Source: Massilia alkalitolerans DSM 17462 (GTDB lineage Bacteria > Pseudomonadota > Gammaproteobacteria > Burkholderiales > Burkholderiaceae_D). Taken from it: a stretch of 45,918 bases of DNA. The position numbers and the translations under genes are program-made. The stretch is from the NCBI RefSeq assembly GCF_000427785.1, contig NZ_ATYR01000039.1:1-45918 (forward strand). The letters run 5' to 3'. Position 1 is the stretch's first letter. Each line of letters starts with the position of its first letter. This document shows positions 23,250 to 31,529 of the stretch, in pieces. The notes under the pieces are model-generated. The model was not told where the DNA came from, made no database searches, and saw nothing but the letters and a program-made list of their open reading frames with translations.

Positions 23250-23631
23250 GCTATCGGTACCTTTGACAAAACTGTGAATTTAGACCGAGAAGTATAGAGG
23301 AATACCGTTCTACTCATACGGCCGTGCCCAAGAATTTGCGAAATTTGAGGCGGGCGCTAGCTAGCCCAATCATGCGCGGATAGTCCCTGCTGGTCTGAGT
23401 CGAGATTGGGCCGAGTCGTGTCGTGCGGCTGAAGTCCTCAGCCACTAGATGAGATTCGGAGCCGGCCGAGCCTACTGTGGACAGTGTTCAGCATGCTTGC
23501 TAGAAAACGAACAGGCGACGCTGCCACATATAACTCGTGTGGCTACATAAGTGAGCCGTTCCTACCTCAAGAGCAGACACAGGTTACGGTATCCGCAAAA
23601 AAATCGTCCAACAAAAATTCTAGGTATAAAA
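23250..23631. other. Intergenic region upstream of the kinase and HEPN-like genes
   Basis: These 382 bases separate divergent genes. I see AT-rich patches near 23275-23310 and 23600-23630 that may hold the two promoters, but no palindrome, RNA gene or clear reading frame. Confidence 0.3.
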
Positions 23632-24063
23632 ATGCAATCTTCTCAAGAACATGAAACGGTCCTCGACACGACGTCTTTCAAGGCGATACCTGAAAAGGCT
23701 GTGGTGCAAGATGCGTTGCTGAAAAACTCACAGGGCTACCTGGCTGCGTGCAAGCTGTTACAGCCCTGCTTCCCAATGCCTGCCTTCTCCGCAGCATATG
23801 AGGGTTTCTCCCAACTTTGTCATGCTCTATATGAGCATTACGACGTACAAGTGGGAACTGATAGCGCGATGCAGGTTGTTTGCAGGGAACTTGGAATGAA
23901 CGACTCTGACAGGTCTTTTGTTCGTACGATGCAGGAGCGGCGCAGCCAAACATCCTATCAATACCCAGATTCGTCGGCCCTTGTTTATGGAACTGAAACG
24001 TTAATACGCCTGATTGAGACATACGTTCCGGTAGCGCGCGACATTCTAAAACTATCAAGATAG
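23632..24063 (+). CDS. HEPN-like protein of unknown function
   Basis: From ATG 23632 the protein has 143 residues, all helical. AAYEGFSQLCHALYEHYDVQ and the later RRSQTSYQYP resemble the two conserved helices of HEPN proteins, in which R-x4-6-H/Y forms an RNase site; the last position here is Tyr rather than His. It resembles in plan the HEPN protein at 26178. It is probably an RNase-like toxin or an accessory protein, but the call rests on pattern only. Flanking genes are also abortive-infection types. Confidence 0.5.
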   Translation: MQSSQEHETVLDTTSFKAIPEKAVVQDALLKNSQGYLAACKLLQPCFPMPAFSAAYEGFSQLCHALYEHYDVQVGTDSAMQVVCRELGMNDSDRSFVRTMQERRSQTSYQYPDSSALVYGTETLIRLIETYVPVARDILKLSR

Positions 24064-24448
24064 CGCGACGTCACGGCTCCTGGCCGACTCAGCGGCTGAG
24101 TACTTGTGTAACCGTGAAGGACGGCTCAGGCGGGACTCGGCCGGGCCAGGTCAATCTCGACATCTTAACTAAAAGCCAAAGCTGTACACAAACACTCTGA
24201 TTACGCGTAAACAAACTTGACTTCCCTCGGCTAAGCAAAGCACTACAAGATAAGGGCAGCAAGCTGACCCTTAGGCCGGCGATATCAATACTAGAGCTGT
24301 ACGCCGCCGAGCAAACTCTCTGCGTGCTGTGAGAACGAGTTCTCCGCCGAACTAGACAGCAGCGAACAGTAGCGTCTAAGCTCTCCGGTAACACGTGCGA
24401 CATTTCAGCCCGCAGCTGAAGAACACGACCATACGCGAGAACGAACCC
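24064..24448. other. Intergenic region
   Basis: This 385-base stretch holds a short palindrome (CTCAGCGGCTGAG near 24090) just after the HEPN-like gene. Frames on the opposite strand have improbable composition. Nothing else is seen. Confidence 0.3.
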
Positions 24449-25279
24449 ATGACAGCTCCCTTAACAGACGCAACAATCGCTGCACTAGCTCAACTCGTAG
24501 ACGACTCGAAACCTGGTGATGAGCGTAGAGTGCCCAGTCACTCCGATATCGAGTTCTTCGTCCAACGAAACAGCTTGACGCCTGGAGACCCTAAGGCGCA
24601 AGGCCAAACGGTCGGAAAAGCTAAACGGGTTCGCGCCATCCTCTACTGGGCCATAGACAATAACGTCAGTAGCGGGTCTAAATTTGTCTCGGAGCTTATT
24701 GCGAAGGTGAAGACAAGCGGCGGCTTCCGAGAGCAATCTCCGAACTATGTGGGACAAGAAGCGATTCATAACGCGGTTGCTGCGTTCGATGCCGAGGGCT
24801 TCACCTTATCTTCTGATGGTGACCTACGGGCTAAAGTCCTCGAGAGCTTGTCCGGAAGAGAACTCACGAAGGCCTTGATGGCGTACGCGCGTCGGGCTCA
24901 GAAGGGAGTGGAAGACGCGGCCCTTTTGTCAGGAACTGGTAAAGACCTGCTGGAGGCAACAGCAGCCCACATCATCCAAAGCCGGTGGGGACAGTATCCA
25001 ACCAATGTCAACTTTCAGGCTCTGCTAGGCCAGGCCTACATGGCAATCGGGCTGACGGTACCTGAGCAGCAGCCGGCGCCGGGAGAACCACCGACCAAAG
25101 CACTGGAACGCTCAATGTTCCAAGCAGCATGCGCGGTGAACAAGCTTCGCAACAAGGAAGGTACAGGTCACGGCCGCCCGTGGCTCCCGACGCTAACAAA
25201 GACTGAAGCTATTGCGGCCATCGAATTGGTCGGTACCATTGCCGGGTTCATGTTAGGTAAATTTCAGGAGAATTGTTAG
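24449..25279 (+). CDS. Abortive infection family protein (Abi-C/HEPN-like C-terminus)
   Basis: ATG 24449 (MTAPLTDATIAALAQLVDD) gives 276 residues. The N-terminal part, about 1-130, is helical with FFVQRNSLTPGDP...KAKRVRAILYWAI. The C-terminal part ends FQAACAVNKLRNKEGTGHGR then a final helix AIAAIELVGTIAGFML; R-N-x-x-G-x-x-H-G is the hallmark of the Abi-C domain, an HEPN-like RNase site. Such proteins act alone or with partners to stop growth on phage infection. No partner gene is coupled to it here. Confidence 0.78.
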   Translation: MTAPLTDATIAALAQLVDDSKPGDERRVPSHSDIEFFVQRNSLTPGDPKAQGQTVGKAKRVRAILYWAIDNNVSSGSKFVSELIAKVKTSGGFREQSPNYVGQEAIHNAVAAFDAEGFTLSSDGDLRAKVLESLSGRELTKALMAYARRAQKGVEDAALLSGTGKDLLEATAAHIIQSRWGQYPTNVNFQALLGQAYMAIGLTVPEQQPAPGEPPTKALERSMFQAACAVNKLRNKEGTGHGRPWLPTLTKTEAIAAIELVGTIAGFMLGKFQENC

Positions 25280-25624
25280 TGGTGTTGGCCGAGAGGACAC
25301 TGTTCTACGGCGGCCGCTCGGACCGTTGCTTCGGCGCCCAAAATCACCGGAACGCCTTATACCGTGGACCGAAGCGTTGGCTAGCAACTTCGGTTGCGAC
25401 CACATCATCTTGAACTCTTGTCATCATTACGTTCTTAGCGGCCGATACGTCGCCCCCAAGATGCTAAGCCTAGTATTGGTTCACTGTACAGAACCACTAA
25501 CGTAGTACTTGCTCAATCTCTGACGTGTGAAACTGGCAATACCTGCACTAAGATTTTGCGGCAACGGAACCAAATGTGATACGATTGGAACTAAATTGGT
25601 TCCAATTTGTGAAAGGATTCTTGC
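25280..25624. promoter_or_regulatory. Promoter region of the MNT-HEPN pair with GGAAC-type operator
   Basis: ATTGGAAC (25584-25591) and GTTCCAAT (25599-25606) form an inverted repeat with a 7-base spacer, 19 bases before the start of the nucleotidyltransferase gene. A further GGAACCAAATGTG at 25566 echoes the right arm, which reads GGTTCCAATTTGTG. The pair's N-terminal winged helix could bind here for autoregulation. The rest of the interval shows no gene. Confidence 0.5.
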
Positions 25625-26185
25625 ATGGGAATCGCTGACTTCATGTTCGGCCCTAAGCAGCAGCAACTGCTAACTACTCTGCTTCTCCACCCTGACCAGG
25701 CGTACTCGTTTAATGACCTGCTACGTAAGTCAGGTGCCGGCCGTGGCTCAGGACAGCGCGAGCTCAACCGATTGATTGACGCTGGCGTAGCCAAGGATGA
25801 ACGTGTCAGCAACCTACGCCAGGTAAGCATCAACCCTGACTTCCCCCTTTACGAGGAACTCCGTTCCATATGCTTCAAGACTTTCGGGTTGAAGGAGCGA
25901 TTGAGCGACGCGCTCCTCCCTGTCGCGGATACGGTATCGTTAGCATTCATCTTTGGCTCTGTCGCGAACAAGACAGACCACGCTAACAGTGATATCGATT
26001 TGCTACTTGTCAGCGATACCGATGGGCTAGTGTTGAACGGAATTTTTGCGAAAGTGGAACAAGAGCTATCTCGCCCGATTCATCTTCTACAGTACGGGAT
26101 TGAAGAGTGGGAGACCGCAAAACAACAGCCTTTCTTGCAGAAGATATTAGAGGGAAACAAGATTATGGTGATTTCCAATGATTGA
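25625..26185 (+). CDS. MNT-type nucleotidyltransferase with N-terminal winged helix (antitoxin of HEPN/MNT pair)
   Basis: A 186-residue protein with start after AAAGGA. Residues 1-85 are a winged helix (KQQQLLTTLLLHPDQAYSFN ... GSGQRELNRLIDAG). Residues about 95-180 are the minimal nucleotidyltransferase: FIFGSVANKTDHANSDIDLLLV gives G-S-x13-D-x-D. In HEPN/MNT systems this enzyme adds AMP units to the HEPN toxin and silences it. The winged helix suggests it is also the repressor. It overlaps the HEPN gene by eight bases. Confidence 0.85.
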   Translation: MGIADFMFGPKQQQLLTTLLLHPDQAYSFNDLLRKSGAGRGSGQRELNRLIDAGVAKDERVSNLRQVSINPDFPLYEELRSICFKTFGLKERLSDALLPVADTVSLAFIFGSVANKTDHANSDIDLLLVSDTDGLVLNGIFAKVEQELSRPIHLLQYGIEEWETAKQQPFLQKILEGNKIMVISND

Positions 26186-26636
26186 ACGTCCGGACGAATT
26201 TATCAATCTGCTGAAGAATCGAACGTTCAAAGAAGCAGACCGCGACGAGGCTGAACTGCAGCAGTATTTGGCCGTCGCCATGAGCACACTTAAAGATTCG
26301 AAAAATGCGAGCATCAATGCACATAGCCGCTACATGCTCGCTTATGAGGGTCTGCACAGCTTAGCGACAGCGACCCTACTTCACTTTTCTGTACGTCCTG
26401 GTGATGTGCCTGGACATCGCTCTACAGCGTTCAGTAAGTTCTGTGACGTGCTTGAACTGGACTTGGCAATGCGCAAGGTCGTAATGGACGCACACGACCG
26501 TAGAAATGAGAAGACTTATCGCTCGCCCATTCCGCCGCTGACCCACAAGGAGGCCGAAGCTTTAATCACGGTGCTTGAGTTTACGCTTCCGAAAACTACT
26601 GCTTTGATTGCATCTGCTGCATCGAAGTCTGAATAG
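26178..26636 (+). CDS. HEPN-domain toxin of the HEPN/MNT pair
   Basis: A 152-residue helical protein starting inside the end of the nucleotidyltransferase gene. SRYMLAYEGLHSLATATLLH is the first core helix pair and MDAHDRRNEKTYRSPIPPLT holds the catalytic R-N-x-x-x-Y/H motif. HEPN partners of MNT enzymes are RNases that are turned off by AMPylation at this tyrosine. The linked order MNT then HEPN, with coupled translation, supports a toxin-antitoxin role. Confidence 0.82.
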   Translation: MIERPDEFINLLKNRTFKEADRDEAELQQYLAVAMSTLKDSKNASINAHSRYMLAYEGLHSLATATLLHFSVRPGDVPGHRSTAFSKFCDVLELDLAMRKVVMDAHDRRNEKTYRSPIPPLTHKEAEALITVLEFTLPKTTALIASAASKSE

Positions 26637-26646
26637 ACACAATCTC

Positions 26647-26664
26647 GGGCGAAGAGCTTTTCGC
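26647..26664. terminator. Hairpin after the HEPN gene
   Basis: GGCGAA-GAGCTT-TTCGCC lies 11 bases after the HEPN stop. There is no clear T run, so it may be a weak or Rho-dependent end shared with the remnant on the other strand. Confidence 0.4.
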
Positions 26665-26694
26665 CTGCGGTAGTATAGCTTCGGCTGAGATGAT

Positions 26695-26920
26695 TCAAAC
26701 GAACTGAAATACTATCGTTCCAACAGCTGCAGCCTCGTACCCACTCTGCTCAAGAATGTCGAAATTTTCATCCGTCATTTGCATTAGCCTCGTCGGAAAA
26801 GATGAAGCAACCGCAACCTGCTCCTTGGTTGTCCAAGGGCCGTCAAGACAGGTGATGTCAAACTGCTTGGCAAACTCATGAGCGGCTGACCTATACGTAC
26901 GTAAGCAATGTTACCTGGCA
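26695..26920 (-). pseudogene. C-terminal remnant of a patatin-like phospholipase
   Basis: A minus-strand frame without a start codon encodes about 70 residues ending in TGA at 26695-26697. It reads AAHEFAKQFDITCLDGPW, then VASSFPTRLMQMTDENFDIL and SGYEAAAVGTIV. P-T-R-L-x-x-L/M-x-x-x-x-x-x-x-L-x-x-x-G-Y-x-x-A is the usual end of patatin-like phospholipases, which serve as membrane-cutting effectors in several defence systems. An in-frame TAA closes the upstream side, so the rest is lost. Confidence 0.5.
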
Positions 26921-26950
26921 CAATGTGTTTGACACAGTTGGTAGGCGCAA

Positions 26951-27535
26951 ATGACTATTAAATCTATGGCAAATGAAGAGTTGGATTTATCCGTTTTGTA
27001 TGAAGGTAGGTTGCGAGCACTCGAGAGCGCTACTACCCTACACGCCGACGCGGCTTTGCTGTTGGCAAGAAATCGATATTCAACTTCGTTCTTTATTGCA
27101 AATATAGCAACTGAAGAGCTAGGGAAATATGCACTGATGGTAAATGCGTCGTGCCTTCTTGCACAAGGCGAAATTAAATGGAGCGTATTTTGGAAGAACT
27201 TCCGGTCTCATAAAGCGAAGACACACGCTTTGCTAATTTTGGAAAGTCTGCACGATTTTGTCTGTGGAATCGCTTCTGAGTTTCCAGAGCGTTCATTGCA
27301 TAAAGATTATGCCAATCTACAAGATGATGTGAAAATGAAGTCGCTCTACTGTGACTTCAGTATAGGCAAGGGTTTTATAGCACCGACAAGTATCATTAAA
27401 AAAGAGATTTGTGAAATTGCAAACGATTTGTTGACAGAACGTTTGCATATGGTCACTTCGTTCGAGCAGCAAATTGCGTCAAATTTTACTGTAGAGAAGA
27501 TGCGCAGCATTAGTCTGAAGGCTTTAAAATATTAG
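26951..27535 (+). CDS. AbiV-family abortive infection protein (HEPN type)
   Basis: A 194-residue helical protein. FFIANIATEELGKYALMVNA around 48-67 is the diagnostic AbiV region (A-x-E-E-L-G-K), and FWKNFRSHKAKTHALL around 80-95 the second motif with H-K-x-K. AbiV proteins give phage resistance in lactococci and belong to the HEPN superfamily. The start could also be ATG 26966 (MANEEL). It is the last identified defence gene before the left-hand tRNA-end repeat. Confidence 0.82.
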   Translation: MTIKSMANEELDLSVLYEGRLRALESATTLHADAALLLARNRYSTSFFIANIATEELGKYALMVNASCLLAQGEIKWSVFWKNFRSHKAKTHALLILESLHDFVCGIASEFPERSLHKDYANLQDDVKMKSLYCDFSIGKGFIAPTSIIKKEICEIANDLLTERLHMVTSFEQQIASNFTVEKMRSISLKALKY

Positions 27536-28011
27536 GGCGTTAAGCACAATGGTTTCTCTGAATAATTTACAAAATATCTAACTATAGCAAGGCTAAGCAT
27601 AGTGCCTACGACTCTAATCCATTTGGATAGATATTCATAGATTACAGCTTTGCCCCTGGGAGCCGCATGCGTCAGGGGTGCCTTTTTCAAAAGTTTGGCA
27701 ATTCCGGATGGGAAACAACTCAAGTTGAGGCGCACCGGCAACCAATTCTGACCTTTTGAAGGCAACCAATACCAACCTCAGCCGCATAATTAAGGAGGGC
27801 TTTGTCTCAAACCGGTCATGGCTTCAACAAGGCGTTTCTCACTGTTTCGCCAACGCGCTTCACCGGCGCCGAAATGCCTTAACCGTTTCCTCAGCGACAT
27901 AGCTATTTTAGCCTGCAAGAGAGATTCTCAAGGGCGCGTATAAATGCTGACGCTACACGGGCTGTTGAGTCGGGCATTCGTCTGATTACGACGTGCTACG
28001 TAGGCCGACAG
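27536..28011. other. Intergenic region near the right end of the left-hand element
   Basis: Nothing convincing is found in these 476 bases. A 77-residue frame on the minus strand lacks a ribosome site and has an unlikely composition. Confidence 0.3.
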
Positions 28012-28215
28012 ATGACAAAATACTTAGATATTGATGAGCTAGCAACACTGCTGGGAAGAAGCAGTCGCAGCATCAAACGCGACATGGCACGAAATCCGAG
28101 TGCAGTGCCGCCAAAAATGCATGTTCCCGGGTCTGCTCTGCTACGCTGGAGAGCTCATGAAGTGGAGAATTGGATAGTCGAGACCGGCTGGACTTCGAGG
28201 GCGCCCTGTGGATAA
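28012..28215 (+). CDS. AlpA/excisionase-like small DNA-binding protein
   Basis: A 67-residue protein: YLDIDELATLLGRSSRSIKR is a MerR/AlpA-type helix-turn-helix, and RWRAHEVENWIVETG the closing helix with the usual W-x-x-x-E-V-x-x-W. Such proteins steer integrases towards excision or switch on integrase genes. It lies about 160 bases left of the first tRNA-end repeat, so it probably belonged to an element whose right end is that repeat, rather than to the element on the other side. Confidence 0.75.
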   Translation: MTKYLDIDELATLLGRSSRSIKRDMARNPSAVPPKMHVPGSALLRWRAHEVENWIVETGWTSRAPCG

Positions 28216-28322
28216 CTTGAAAAACCGAAAAACGGCCTGCAGAGCGTGGCGTAAGACCAACGCGTTTGTGTTACCGTATGAAGGTCGTAAAGCAACACCA
28301 AACCAAACCAAAGGCAACACCA

Positions 28323-28340
28323 GCCCCGCTCACGCGGGGC
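28323..28340. terminator. GC hairpin between the AlpA-like gene and the tRNA-end repeat
   Basis: GCCCCGC-TCAC-GCGGGGC is a perfect 7-bp stem with a 4-base loop. No T run follows, so its function as terminator is uncertain. Confidence 0.4.
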
Positions 28341-28375
28341 GCCGGTAACGCAACAGGGTGGGGGTGCCGATTCTG

Positions 28376-28421
28376 ATTTGTAATCATCAGGTGGCGGGTT
28401 CGAGTCCTGCAGTCGGCACCA
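28376..28421 (+). repeat. Left attachment repeat: 3' end of tRNA-Thr(UGU)
   Basis: Bases 28376-28421 are identical to 36150-36195. They carry half an anticodon arm with TTTGTAA loop, the variable loop, a complete T arm (GCGGGTTCGAGTCCTGC), the 3' acceptor strand AGTCGGC and CACCA. The upstream side does not give a tRNA 5' half. Such copies are made when an integrase recombines into the 3' end of a tRNA gene. The integrase gene starts 108 bases away. Confidence 0.9.
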
Positions 28422-28439
28422 GAAATTAGCAGTGAAAAC

Positions 28440-28475
28440 AATGGCTTACGTTCAGAGAACGTAAGCCATTTGTCT
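28440..28475 (+). terminator. Terminator following the left tRNA-end copy
   Basis: AATGGCTTACGTT (28440-28452), CAGAG loop, AACGTAAGCCATT (28458-28470), then TGTCTTT. The 13-bp perfect stem would end a tRNA transcript, restoring a terminator after integration. Confidence 0.8.
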
Positions 28476-28488
28476 TTGTGATCCGCAA

Positions 28489-28508
28489 AAAGTACACTTT
28501 CGGTACAC
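28489..28508. promoter_or_regulatory. Candidate integrase arm-type site, left end
   Basis: AAAGTAC is followed by ACTTTCGGTACAC. Near the other end, 36078-36111 has AAAGTAC and then ACTTTACGGTACAA, and 36010 has AAAGTAC again. Repeats of this kind inside both ends fit integrase or excision-factor binding. Confidence 0.4.
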
Positions 28509-28528
28509 TCAGCAATTACAGAGGCTTC

Positions 28529-29614
28529 ATGGCAACCATCGTTCCTACCCCTTCCGGCACCTACAAAGCGCTTGTGCGCATGAAGGGGTGGCCTACTACT
28601 TCCAAGACTTTCCGACTCAAACGCGATGCGGTTGACTGGGCCCGCAGGACTGAGGATGAGATGGTTCGTGGAGTCTACATCTCACGTAGCGGGTCCGAGC
28701 GCATGACCGCCCAGGAAGCGCTCCAACGCTATCTAGCGGAAGTCACGCCAACGAAGAAGCCGACCACCCAACGTAGCGAAAACATCACTGCAGGGCACCT
28801 TACAGCGTTTCTGGGGAAGTATTCCATGGCAGCGTTAAGCAGCGAGCTGGTTGCCTCCTACCGCGACCATCGCTTAGCCGCTGGTAAGTCAAACAACACC
28901 GTACGCATTGAGCTGGCAATGCTCAGCAACCTCTTCACCGTCGCTATCCAGGAATGGGGGCTTGGCCTATCCCACAATCCTGTGTCTGCGATTCGCAAAC
29001 CGAGTCCTGGAAAAGGTCGAGACCGCCGCTTGAACACGGATGAAGAGAGGCGTCTGCTTAACGCCGTTGAGCAGCACAGCAATCCAATGCTGAGCTGGGT
29101 GGTCCAGATAGCGATCGAGACGGGGATGCGTCAGTCCGAGATCTTGAATCTCCGCGTCTCAGATGTCGATCTGCGCAGCCGCGTAGTCCGCTTGTCAGAT
29201 ACAAAAAACGACTCTGCCCGCACAGTACCCTTAACGGCAAGTGCGACAGCAACCCTCAAGAAAGCACTCGCAAATCCCCTCAGGCCACAAGACACTGCTC
29301 TGGTGTTCTTTGGCGAGCCAGGTAAGGACGGGGCACGGCGGCCATACCAGTTTGCAAAAATCTGGAGCGATATAAAAGCCGATTTGGGCATCGTCGACCT
29401 GCACTTTCACGACTTACGCCACGAAGCAGTCAGCCGTCTAGTTGAAGGCGGTTTGAGCGACCAGGAAGTCGCCGCGATTAGCGGGCATAAGTCGATGCAG
29501 ATGCTCCGACGATACACGCATCTACGAGCCGAGGATCTGGTAGCCAAGCTCGACGCCATAAAGACCCTCACACCGGCTCAACGACCCACAACACACGCAA
29601 ACGAAGAACCATAA
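28529..29614 (+). CDS. int: Tyrosine recombinase (phage/ICE-type integrase)
   Basis: Starting at ATG 28529 (MATIVPTPSGTYKALV) the protein has 361 residues: an arm-binding-like N-terminus, a SAM-like core domain (RYLAEVTPTKKPTTQRSEN), and a catalytic domain with Arg in IETGMRQSEILNLR, Lys region SDTKNDSARTVPLT, H-x-x-R in HFHDLRHEAVSRL, His in SGHKSM and the Tyr nucleophile in RRYTHL. All catalytic residues are present. It lies next to the left tRNA-Thr repeat and should recombine the two 46-bp copies. The start at 28478 would extend it across the candidate arm site. Confidence 0.92.
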   Translation: MATIVPTPSGTYKALVRMKGWPTTSKTFRLKRDAVDWARRTEDEMVRGVYISRSGSERMTAQEALQRYLAEVTPTKKPTTQRSENITAGHLTAFLGKYSMAALSSELVASYRDHRLAAGKSNNTVRIELAMLSNLFTVAIQEWGLGLSHNPVSAIRKPSPGKGRDRRLNTDEERRLLNAVEQHSNPMLSWVVQIAIETGMRQSEILNLRVSDVDLRSRVVRLSDTKNDSARTVPLTASATATLKKALANPLRPQDTALVFFGEPGKDGARRPYQFAKIWSDIKADLGIVDLHFHDLRHEAVSRLVEGGLSDQEVAAISGHKSMQMLRRYTHLRAEDLVAKLDAIKTLTPAQRPTTHANEEP

Positions 29615-29911
29615 AGCTTCTTCGCCAAATATACTTTACTTGCCGTAACATTTACGGTAACTTACGCATATAGTGTGGATGGGATTAAGTTTCCCCGTCG
29701 TCTAACATATCTGCAGTAACCTGGCCGGGCTTATGTCCTTGCCGTACCCAAATTTCTAGTCGTTCCTGACTGTCGCACTAAGGCTTCGCATTGCATATCG
29801 GTTGTCATACCGACGAATCAGTGCGAACGCCGTCTTCACTCACCTCGCCCTACACAACAACTCTGCTCTTACTGCAGAGTGCTTCTGCTCGGGCACTTTA
29901 GGAACACGAAA
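29615..29911. other. Intergenic region after the integrase
   Basis: CCGTAA-CAT-TTACGG at about 29643-29657 is a small palindrome followed by a further GTAACTTACG, perhaps an operator for the next genes. No gene is visible. Confidence 0.35.
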
Positions 29912-30139
29912 ATGGAAATGGAACAAGTCCTGCTGAGTAAATATGGTCCTTTACTCACTCTGTGCCAGTTGGCAGAACTTCTTGATCGCAGTCCACAAGG
30001 ATTACGAATCTCACTAAACAGCAACACTCCCCTCTCGCGGTTTTTGAAACCTAGACGCCTCAAAATCGGCCGGCGCGTATATTTCCGCAGCAACCACATT
30101 GCCGAACTTCTGAACGGCCAAATGCCAGCGGAGCAATAG
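29912..30139 (+). CDS. Small helix-turn-helix DNA-binding protein of the element
   Basis: ATG 29912 gives 75 residues. LLTLCQLAELLDRSPQGLRI is a helix-turn-helix and LKPRRLKIGRRVYFRSNHIA a wing with basic residues, as in AlpA/plasmid-type regulators that choose a binding site by an HTH_17-like domain. It lies three bases before the replication-like gene, so it may be its regulator or part of the replication module. Confidence 0.65.
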   Translation: MEMEQVLLSKYGPLLTLCQLAELLDRSPQGLRISLNSNTPLSRFLKPRRLKIGRRVYFRSNHIAELLNGQMPAEQ

Positions 30140-30141
30140 GA

Positions 30142-31155
30142 ATGGGCCGTCAAAGAACCGTAAACGATGCAGAGTTTTGGCGTTCGCCACGAGTTGCCGA
30201 TCGCACGCAAGAAGACAAAGCCACTTTGCTTTATCTGCTCACATCACCGTACTCAAACATCATTGGCGTCTACCAGATCGTCCCACGTATCGCCGCGGCC
30301 GAGATGGGCTGGACAGCCGACCAACTAGTTACAATTCTGAAACGCTTAGTTGAATCAAAACTAATCTTGTATGACACTAAATCAGGATTCGTCTGGGTAA
30401 AGATCTGGTGGGACCATAACTCGGCGAAGATGGCTGTTGCCACTACTCTACGGTCGAACACTTTAAAACAAATTGACACTATCCCCATCGATTGGCGCGA
30501 CAAGTACCTGGAAGATTTCCTTCCTAGGCTTCCACCAAAAGAAAACAAGCCTGGACAAGCGGACTCCAATCTACGGAAGCAGTTTGAAGACGCTCTAGCA
30601 TCGCACGGATATAGGGTAACCATACCCTATCGGCAGGGTATCGATAGCCCGGCCGGTAACACTAACTCTAACATTAACTCTATATCTAACACTAACACTA
30701 ACCCCGAGCCCCCGACCACAAGCAATCTAATTTGGGACTTTCCTAACCTAGAGGCTAGCGCATTGTCGACGCTCCAACAGGTGATCCTCCAGCTCCCGCC
30801 TGAAATCCAGCAAGATGCTCTAGATGAAATTTCGGCAAAGATGAAAGCCGGTACCGTTCGCAGTCCCATCGGGCTTGCTCGATACTTCGCGTCTCACCCT
30901 TCCAGTTTTTCTCTAACGGAGGGACACACCGCGCGATTAGACCGCGAGAAGCGAGCACAAGTCAAAGCAGAGCTCAGGGCACAAGCACAGCGTCATGTGG
31001 ATGAACTCTCTCAACTAGACGGAAACTTGATGGAGCTCAGTGAAGAACAATTGCTTAAGGCCCATCAGAATCTTCCGGAAGGAATCGTCCGTCGTTTGCT
31101 TAACAGGCGTGCTCAACTAACTTCCACGGTTAGTGACGATAACGAAGAGGGCTAA
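30142..31155 (+). CDS. Replication-type protein with N-terminal winged helix
   Basis: A 337-residue protein. The N-terminal 120 residues (EFWRSPRVADRTQEDKATLL, then a winged helix with IIGVYQIVPRIAAAEMGWTA) match the start of phage replisome-organiser proteins. The middle is a low-complexity Asn/Ser/Thr linker made by CTAACA-type repeats, and the C-terminal part is helical. It may open the origin of a circularised element. No helicase motifs are present. It follows the small HTH gene by two bases. Confidence 0.6.
   Translation: MGRQRTVNDAEFWRSPRVADRTQEDKATLLYLLTSPYSNIIGVYQIVPRIAAAEMGWTADQLVTILKRLVESKLILYDTKSGFVWVKIWWDHNSAKMAVATTLRSNTLKQIDTIPIDWRDKYLEDFLPRLPPKENKPGQADSNLRKQFEDALASHGYRVTIPYRQGIDSPAGNTNSNINSISNTNTNPEPPTTSNLIWDFPNLEASALSTLQQVILQLPPEIQQDALDEISAKMKAGTVRSPIGLARYFASHPSSFSLTEGHTARLDREKRAQVKAELRAQAQRHVDELSQLDGNLMELSEEQLLKAHQNLPEGIVRRLLNRRAQLTSTVSDDNEEG
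30656..30707 (+). repeat. CTAACA/CTAACT repeats inside the replication-type gene
   Basis: About eight near-copies of a 6-base unit (TAACAC, TAACTC, TAACAT) run through this stretch and encode the Asn/Ser/Thr linker. Repeats within a replication gene can be the origin itself, bound by the protein it encodes. Slippage in a linker is the other explanation. Confidence 0.5.
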
Positions 31156-31325
31156 CCTGCCAGGCATCACTAGCTGCTTGAGGCTGCGCACTGCTGGCTC
31201 AGCTTTACTTCCGCATTTCGCGTATGCGCGGAGGTGAAGCTCCACACGTAACGATGCAGGAGAGCTGAATACTTCATAAGAGACATCACGACGGTGCACA
31301 GCTAACAAATTCTTTACCGTGAAAT

Positions 31326-31529
31326 ATGAAAAGACTGACGAACCAGAGACCTATTTCTGAGGCCGAGCGCCAGTGGATGGATGAACAAGGTGATTATGGT
31401 AGGCGTTGTTTTGCATACTCTAGCGACATGGCGCCTAAGAACAACGTCTTTTCCCTTGCGCATTATCGAGATACTACGATCACAATTTGTTTGCCTCCCC
31501 TAAACTTAGATAATCAAGCAGATGATTAG
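31326..31529 (+). CDS. Hypothetical small protein
   Basis: A 67-residue frame (MKRLTNQRPISEAERQWMDE...) with no membrane span or known domain. ISEAERQWMDEQGDYGRRCF is helical and polar. It overlaps the next frame by eight bases (ATGATTAG), which favours a coupled pair. The ribosome site is weak. Confidence 0.45.
   Translation: MKRLTNQRPISEAERQWMDEQGDYGRRCFAYSSDMAPKNNVFSLAHYRDTTITICLPPLNLDNQADD

Noticed and set aside
24089..24403. 104-residue minus-strand frame between HEPN-like and Abi-C-like genes
   Set aside because: Ser/Arg/Leu-rich composition with no domain and no ribosome site.
27532..27765. 77-residue minus-strand frame after AbiV
   Set aside because: No ribosome site, no recognisable pattern, overlaps the AbiV end.
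28300..28345. GC-rich hairpin near the tRNA end considered as part of a CRISPR-like repeat (CCCCGCTCACGCGGGG resembles type I-E repeats)
   Set aside because: Only one copy is present, with no spacers or cas genes. It is a simple hairpin.
28376..28421. Complete tRNA-Thr gene
   Set aside because: The 5' half (acceptor, D arm) is missing at both copies, so these are attachment-site remnants only.
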